DNA of 9,554 nt from Deltaproteobacteria bacterium (lineage in GTDB: Bacteria > Desulfobacterota > Desulfobacteria > Desulfobacterales > B30-G6): assembly GCA_003647375.1 (NCBI GenBank), contig QMMS01000173.1:1-9554 (forward strand). Reading direction: 5' to 3'. Positions within the stretch are counted from its first letter, which is position 1. Every line of letters begins with the position of its first letter. Both the position numbers and the translations under genes were made by a program. Below the pieces are notes generated by a model, which saw only the letters and a list, made by a program, of their open reading frames with translations, searched no databases and was not told the DNA's origin. This document shows positions 5,433 through 9,554 of this stretch, one piece after another.

Positions 5433-7727
5433 ATGCAAAAGGAGCGTTCGGCCAAAGAAGCAAGAAGGCTCAGCGTCAGGGGAATTGTTCAGGGCGTCGG
5501 CTTCAGACCTTTTGTCTATCAACTGGCAACAGCACTGAACCTGAAAGGCCAGGTGGCCAATACCTCCAATGGTGTTACCATCTTCCTCGAAGGCCCTCTT
5601 GATGGTATCGAATCTTTTTTACAACGCCTGACCACCCAAAGCCCCCCTCTGGCCCACATTACCCGTGTGGATACCGAGCCCCTGGCTCCAACGGGCTATA
5701 GCGATTTTTCCATCTGCCAAAGTCGAGAAGAGCCGCAACGACTTACGATGATATCACCTGACGTCTCCATTTGTAATGACTGTAAAAATGAGCTTTTCGA
5801 TCCTGGTGATCGACGATATGGTTATCCGTTTATAAACTGCACCAACTGTGGCCCGCGATACACCATCATCGATGATATCCCCTATGACCGCCCCAAGACC
5901 TCCATGCGACATTTCCGCATGTGCCCGGAGTGTCAGGCAGAATACGACGATCCATTCAACCGTCGATTTCATGCCCAGCCCAATGCCTGCCCCGTCTGCG
6001 GGCCGCAAGTGGTTCTCCATGATCGTGAGAAAAAACGGATTGAAACCAGGAATCCCATAGAAACGACCATTTCCCTCTTAAAGGCCGGGCATGTTGTTGC
6101 CGTGAAAGGGTTGGGCGGTTTTCACCTGGTGGTAGATGCAGAAAACGAAACAGCGGTGGAAACGCTGAGGCAGCGCAAACATCGGGAAGAAAAACCCCTG
6201 GCCGTGATGTCCGGGGATATTGAGATCGTCCGACAATTTGCACTGCTTGGTCAGGAAAATGAAGTCTTGCTGCAATCCCGGCAGCGTCCCATCGTACTGC
6301 TGGAGAAAAAGAATGATTATGCCTTGGCCAGGGGCGTTTCTCCGAAAAATCGCACCGTGGGGGTCATGCTGCCTTATACCCCTCTTCATTATCTGCTGGT
6401 GAAAGACCATTTTACAGCCCTCGTCATGACCAGCGGGAATTTGAGCGAAGAGCCGATTGCCATTAACAATACAGACGCCTTTGATCGTCTCCGGGATATT
6501 GCCGACTACTTTCTGGTACACGATCGGGACATCTATCTTCGGAGTGATGATTCGGTTGTCAGAATCGTGGACAACAAGCAGCGATTTTTAAGACGCTCCA
6601 GGGGCTATGTCCCGGCCCCCATTTTTTTGAAGAGCCGTTTGAAACCGATTATAGCATGTGGTGCGGAGCTTAAAAATACGGTTTGTCTTACCAGAGGGGA
6701 GCATGCTTTTTTGAGCCAGCATATCGGCGATCTTGAAAACCTGGCAACCTATGAATTTTTCGAGATGACCATCGCTCACCTGAAACGGATATTGTCCATT
6801 GAACCGGAAATTATTGCCCACGACATGCACCCGGACTATCTGAGTACCCGGTATGCCATGGAACAGAACCGGATGATGCGAATCGAGGTTCAGCATCACC
6901 ATGCGCATATCGTAAGCTGCATGGCCGAAAACCATGTTGAGGAGCCGGTCATCGGCCTCTCTTTTGATGGAACCGGGTATGGAAGCGATGGCACCATCTG
7001 GGGGGGGGAGGTTTTGATTGCCCGTCTCGACAGGTTCGAGAGAGCGGCACATCTCGCCCATACTCCCATGCCCGGGGGTGCTGCGGCCATAAAAGAACCC
7101 TGGAGAATGGCTGTCAGTTATCTTTACGGGGCATACGGAAAAGATTTCTTTAATCGTCGTCTGCCCTTTCTCGGGAAACTGAATCAAAGCAAGCTTAATA
7201 TTCTTGTCGAGATGATCGAAAAAGATTTTAATTCTCCAGGAACATCCAGTCTCGGGCGTTTTTTCGATGGCATTGCCGCCATGGTCGGCATACGGAGCCA
7301 TGTGGCTTTCGAGGGGCAGGCCGCCATGGAGCTCGAGATGGTGGCGGAGGCGTCGTCCGGTGATCTCTACGAATATGCGTGGTCATCAGAAGATACGATA
7401 CAGATCGATCCGCGCCCTATCACCACCGGTGTTGTCATGGATATTGAAAAAGGTGTCACACCTTCGGTTGTCAGTGGAAAGTTTCATGCCACGCTCATGG
7501 CGATGTTCGCGGATCTGTGCGTGGTCATCAGAAAGGAGACCGGTATTTCGCACGTAGCCCTCAGTGGCGGTTGTTTTCAAAATGCCATTCTTCTTTCGGG
7601 GCTTTCGAAGTGTCTGCATGACAAAGGCTTTCATGTGTTGACCCATGAGAAGGTACCGGCCAACGATGGAGGCATCGCCCTGGGGCAGGCAGTGATTGCC
7701 GATGCGATCGCCCGGCGCACCGGATGA
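5433..7727 (+). CDS. hypF: Carbamoyltransferase HypF
   Basis: HypF (764 aa) uses carbamoyl phosphate and ATP to carbamoylate the C-terminal Cys of HypE, the first step in making the cyanide ligands. Domains in order are: acylphosphatase (R16-GIVQGVGFRPF), two C4 zinc fingers with Cys pairs from C114 to C189, a YrdC-like domain (about 200-390, KGLGGFH near 224), and a Kae1-like domain (about 400-764) with H488-HHAH492, FDGTGYG and the C-terminal SGGCFQN. It appears complete. The ATG at 5433 was preferred over an in-frame TTG at 5394 that would overlap hypC by 38 bp; neither has a clear ribosome binding site, so coupling to hypC is likely. An eight-G run near 7003-7010 encodes the conserved IWGGE without a frameshift. 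Confidence 0.96.
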   Translation: MQKERSAKEARRLSVRGIVQGVGFRPFVYQLATALNLKGQVANTSNGVTIFLEGPLDGIESFLQRLTTQSPPLAHITRVDTEPLAPTGYSDFSICQSREEPQRLTMISPDVSICNDCKNELFDPGDRRYGYPFINCTNCGPRYTIIDDIPYDRPKTSMRHFRMCPECQAEYDDPFNRRFHAQPNACPVCGPQVVLHDREKKRIETRNPIETTISLLKAGHVVAVKGLGGFHLVVDAENETAVETLRQRKHREEKPLAVMSGDIEIVRQFALLGQENEVLLQSRQRPIVLLEKKNDYALARGVSPKNRTVGVMLPYTPLHYLLVKDHFTALVMTSGNLSEEPIAINNTDAFDRLRDIADYFLVHDRDIYLRSDDSVVRIVDNKQRFLRRSRGYVPAPIFLKSRLKPIIACGAELKNTVCLTRGEHAFLSQHIGDLENLATYEFFEMTIAHLKRILSIEPEIIAHDMHPDYLSTRYAMEQNRMMRIEVQHHHAHIVSCMAENHVEEPVIGLSFDGTGYGSDGTIWGGEVLIARLDRFERAAHLAHTPMPGGAAAIKEPWRMAVSYLYGAYGKDFFNRRLPFLGKLNQSKLNILVEMIEKDFNSPGTSSLGRFFDGIAAMVGIRSHVAFEGQAAMELEMVAEASSGDLYEYAWSSEDTIQIDPRPITTGVVMDIEKGVTPSVVSGKFHATLMAMFADLCVVIRKETGISHVALSGGCFQNAILLSGLSKCLHDKGFHVLTHEKVPANDGGIALGQAVIADAIARRTG

Positions 7728-7781
7728 GGTTATTTGCCTGAGCGGTTTTGGAACGATAGCCAAAAAGTAGGTGTATATTCC

Positions 7782-7979
7782 GGCCGATGGATAATCCCTG
7801 TGCGACCGTGAAAAACTCGTTCTAAAGTGTCTGTAATGCCGAACAGGGCCAAAATTTAAATACGTTTTATATCAAAACGGTCGAATTTGAGATTTTTTGA
7901 TAAGTGTCAAACTGTTCGGCATAACAGTCACTAAAGACCTCAGACAGTTTCATGATCGCACAGGGATCACCCATCGGCC
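7782..7979. repeat. Long imperfect inverted repeat (198 bp) between hypF and hypD
   Basis: The left arm (7782-7846) and right arm (7912-7979) are inverted copies of about 65-68 bases, roughly three-quarters identical by eye. Both outer ends are perfect (GGCCGATGG/CCATCGGCC), as is the innermost part (TGCCGAACAG/CTGTTCGGCA). The 65-base centre is AT-rich. There is no open reading frame and no clear target duplication; a TATT lies near each end but is offset by two bases on the left. RNA from either strand would fold into a long hairpin. It could be a transposase-less element or a transcript-processing structure. Confidence 0.75.
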
Positions 7980-8091
7980 TATTGCGTTATCTTCATGTTG
8001 GAGTTAGGCTCGTTTAATAGTATTATAGCAAAGAGCAGACCGACTATATTTGAAAAAGATTAATAGCGCCGCGCTTTTTAAAGAAGAGCCA

Positions 8092-8291
8092 ACGATTTTA
8101 TTTCGTGCTTTCCTTTTTTCGTGATTAATTAGCCAATGCTGTTAACTTAATGATGTAGCGCAGAGCTTCAGCTCTGCCAGTACACCTTTTTTGCAGGTCT
8201 AAAGACCTGCGCTACGTTATTAGAAACTGGGATTCACCTTAAGTTCATGACATTGATTAATTAGCGACAACGTCGCGTCAAATAAAATCGT
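8092..8291. repeat. Nested palindromic element upstream of hypD
   Basis: The core (8155-8215) is GTAGC/GCTAC enclosing two perfect 7-bp hairpins with four-base loops: GCAGAGC-TTCA-GCTCTGC and GCAGGTC-TAAA-GACCTGC. This resembles short palindromic repeats I have seen scattered between genes in several environmental bacteria. Around it are imperfect inverted arms (about 8122-8150 and 8236-8265) and an outer perfect 12-bp inverted pair (8092-8103 and 8280-8291). The right end lies 28 bases before the hypD start. I found no matching target duplication. With the long inverted repeat at 7782-7979, it accounts for most of the hypF-hypD gap. Confidence 0.65.
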
Positions 8292-8319
8292 GTAACGAGT
8301 TTATTCCCGGAGCAGAGAC

Positions 8320-9408
8320 ATGACAATAAAATACATGGAAGAATACCGGGATGCGGATATTTCCCGGCGTCTTGTGGAAAAGATTCGGTCCAGAAGCTCT
8401 CGAAAGATCCGCCTGATGGAGGTGTGCGGGACCCATACTGTTTCCATATTCAGAAGCGGCATCCGATCCCTGCTGCCTGACACCATTTCCCTTCTCTCGG
8501 GGCCGGGATGCCCGGTATGCGTTACCGACCAGAAGGAGATCGATGCTTTTATCGCCCTGGCCCGGCTTGAGGATGTGATCCTCACGACTTTTGGGGACCT
8601 CATGCGCGTTCCGGGTACCGAGACATCTCTTCAGAAGGAAAAGGCAGAGGGGTGTGATATCCGGGTGGTCTATTCCACCATGGATGCCATTGAGCTTGCC
8701 GTAAAGCATCCTGAAAAAAAGGTTGTTTTCCTGGGGGTTGGATTTGAGACCACGGCACCCACCATTGCTGCCGCCATCCAGACAGCCAAACAGATGAATT
8801 TAAACAACTTTAGTGTGTTCTCGGCCCATAAAACGGTTCCGTTGGCACTTGAAGCCTTGATGTCCATGGAAAATGTCCAGGTTGACGGCTTTATTCTACC
8901 CGGCCATGTTTCGGTGATTATCGGCCGAGACGCATATAAACCTTTTTTTGATCGATTTCAAACACCCTGTGTCATCGCAGGTTTCGAGCCGGCGGATATT
9001 CTTCAGGCTATCTATTTGCTGGTGTTGCAAATCGAAACAGCATCACCGGAACTGGCCAATGCTTATGGCAGGGCCGTAACAGACAAAGGGAACCCGACAG
9101 CCGCGAGATTGATGCAGGATTCCTTCGAGATAAGGGATGTTGCCTGGCGCGGCATCGGGGTTATTCCCGAAAGCGGCCTGAAAATCAGCCCAGGCCTTGG
9201 GGCGTTTGATGCGGAAAAGCAATTTTCCATTGACGTTCCTGAATCCGAGGACCCCAAAGGATGTGCCTGCGGGGACATTCTCACCGGCATTAAAAAGCCA
9301 TTCGAATGCCCGCTGTACAAAACGCGCTGTACGCCCATGGATCCTGTGGGCCCCTGCATGGTGTCAAGCGAGGGTACGTGCGCTGCATATTACAAATACC
9401 ACGGGTAA
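8320..9408 (+). CDS. hypD: Hydrogenase formation protein HypD
   Basis: HypD (362 aa) is the [4Fe-4S] scaffold on which, with HypC, the Fe(CN)2CO unit is assembled. Catalytic motifs are M33-E-V-C36-GTHT, G61-P-G-C64-P-V-C67 and GVGFETTAP near 150. The C-terminus holds C315, C317, C330, C337, C346 and C354, among which are the four cluster ligands. GGAG (8309-8312) lies seven bases before the ATG. Length and motifs indicate an intact gene. Unlike in many hyp operons it is cut off from hypC and hypF by about 590 bp of repeat-rich DNA and may be transcribed separately. hypE, its usual downstream neighbour, does not begin before the window ends. Confidence 0.97.
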   Translation: MTIKYMEEYRDADISRRLVEKIRSRSSRKIRLMEVCGTHTVSIFRSGIRSLLPDTISLLSGPGCPVCVTDQKEIDAFIALARLEDVILTTFGDLMRVPGTETSLQKEKAEGCDIRVVYSTMDAIELAVKHPEKKVVFLGVGFETTAPTIAAAIQTAKQMNLNNFSVFSAHKTVPLALEALMSMENVQVDGFILPGHVSVIIGRDAYKPFFDRFQTPCVIAGFEPADILQAIYLLVLQIETASPELANAYGRAVTDKGNPTAARLMQDSFEIRDVAWRGIGVIPESGLKISPGLGAFDAEKQFSIDVPESEDPKGCACGDILTGIKKPFECPLYKTRCTPMDPVGPCMVSSEGTCAAYYKYHG

Positions 9409-9445
9409 ACACATGTGGCTTGTGGCTATTGGCCCGTAGCTGGTT

Positions 9446-9531
9446 ACCAAACACCAAACACAAAACACAAAACACCAAGCACCAAACACCAAACACAAAA
9501 AACCAAACACAAAACACCAAACACCAAACAC
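9446..9531. repeat. AAACACC-type low-complexity repeat
   Basis: About 86 bases are built of imperfect ACCAAACACC and ACAAAACACC units, starting 37 bases after the hypD stop. The top strand has almost no G or T. Open frames across it, such as FVFGVWCLVF on the minus strand, are repeat artefacts and not genes. Confidence 0.85.
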
Positions 9532-9554
9532 TATGACCTCAGACAAAATATTAC

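Noticed and set aside
7003..7010. Run of eight Gs in hypF as a frameshift or slippage site
   Set aside because: The frame continues through conserved HypF sequence (IWGGE) without interruption, so no shift is needed.
9290..9546. Minus-strand frames rich in F, V, W and C near the window end
   Set aside because: They are translations of the AAACACC-type repeat and read as periodic artefacts.

Overview
The window looks like chromosomal DNA from an anaerobic, probably sulfate-reducing bacterium of the Desulfobacterota (old Deltaproteobacteria). This is an inference. The hydrogenase subunits closely resemble the periplasmic HynAB [NiFe] hydrogenases of Desulfovibrio-type organisms, the maturation genes are of the same kind, and the spacers are full of short palindromic and low-complexity repeats.

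Layout, left to right. Positions 1-367 hold a duplicated 79-bp repeat and a minus-strand tRNA-Ser(UGA). Positions 539-1012 encode a small acidic protein of unknown function. A roughly 600-bp spacer follows; it contains a possible decayed gene, a 208-bp MITE-like element (copy A) and candidate promoters. Positions 1617-4261 encode the Tat-exported small subunit and the large subunit of a periplasmic uptake-type [NiFe] hydrogenase. A second MITE-like element (copy B, 240 bp) lies directly after the large-subunit gene. Positions 4687-7727 hold a tight maturation cluster: the C-terminal endopeptidase, hypC and hypF. A 592-bp spacer made largely of inverted repeats separates hypF from hypD (8320-9408). 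The window ends in AAACACC-type low-complexity sequence.

The genes form one pathway. HypC, HypD and HypF help build and deliver the Fe(CN)2CO group. The endopeptidase removes the C-terminal tail of the large subunit after nickel insertion. The small subunit's twin-arginine signal carries the folded heterodimer to the periplasm. HypA, HypB, HypE and any electron-accepting cytochrome are not in the window.

The main observation concerns the large-subunit gene. It has an in-frame TGA exactly where the second cysteine of the N-terminal CxxC metal-binding motif should be (C61-G-V-U64), and the reading frame continues with full family similarity to a normal C-terminus. A SECIS-like hairpin lies at the expected distance downstream. 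The C-terminal motif, where classical [NiFeSe] hydrogenases carry selenocysteine, has ordinary cysteines (C528, C531). By homology position 64 is a cysteine bridging Ni and Fe, so this would be a [NiFe] hydrogenase with a bridging selenocysteine rather than a terminal one.

The second observation is the pair of MITE-like elements around the two structural genes. Each has terminal inverted repeats and its own perfect 5-bp target duplication (TTCTG and TGAGA).
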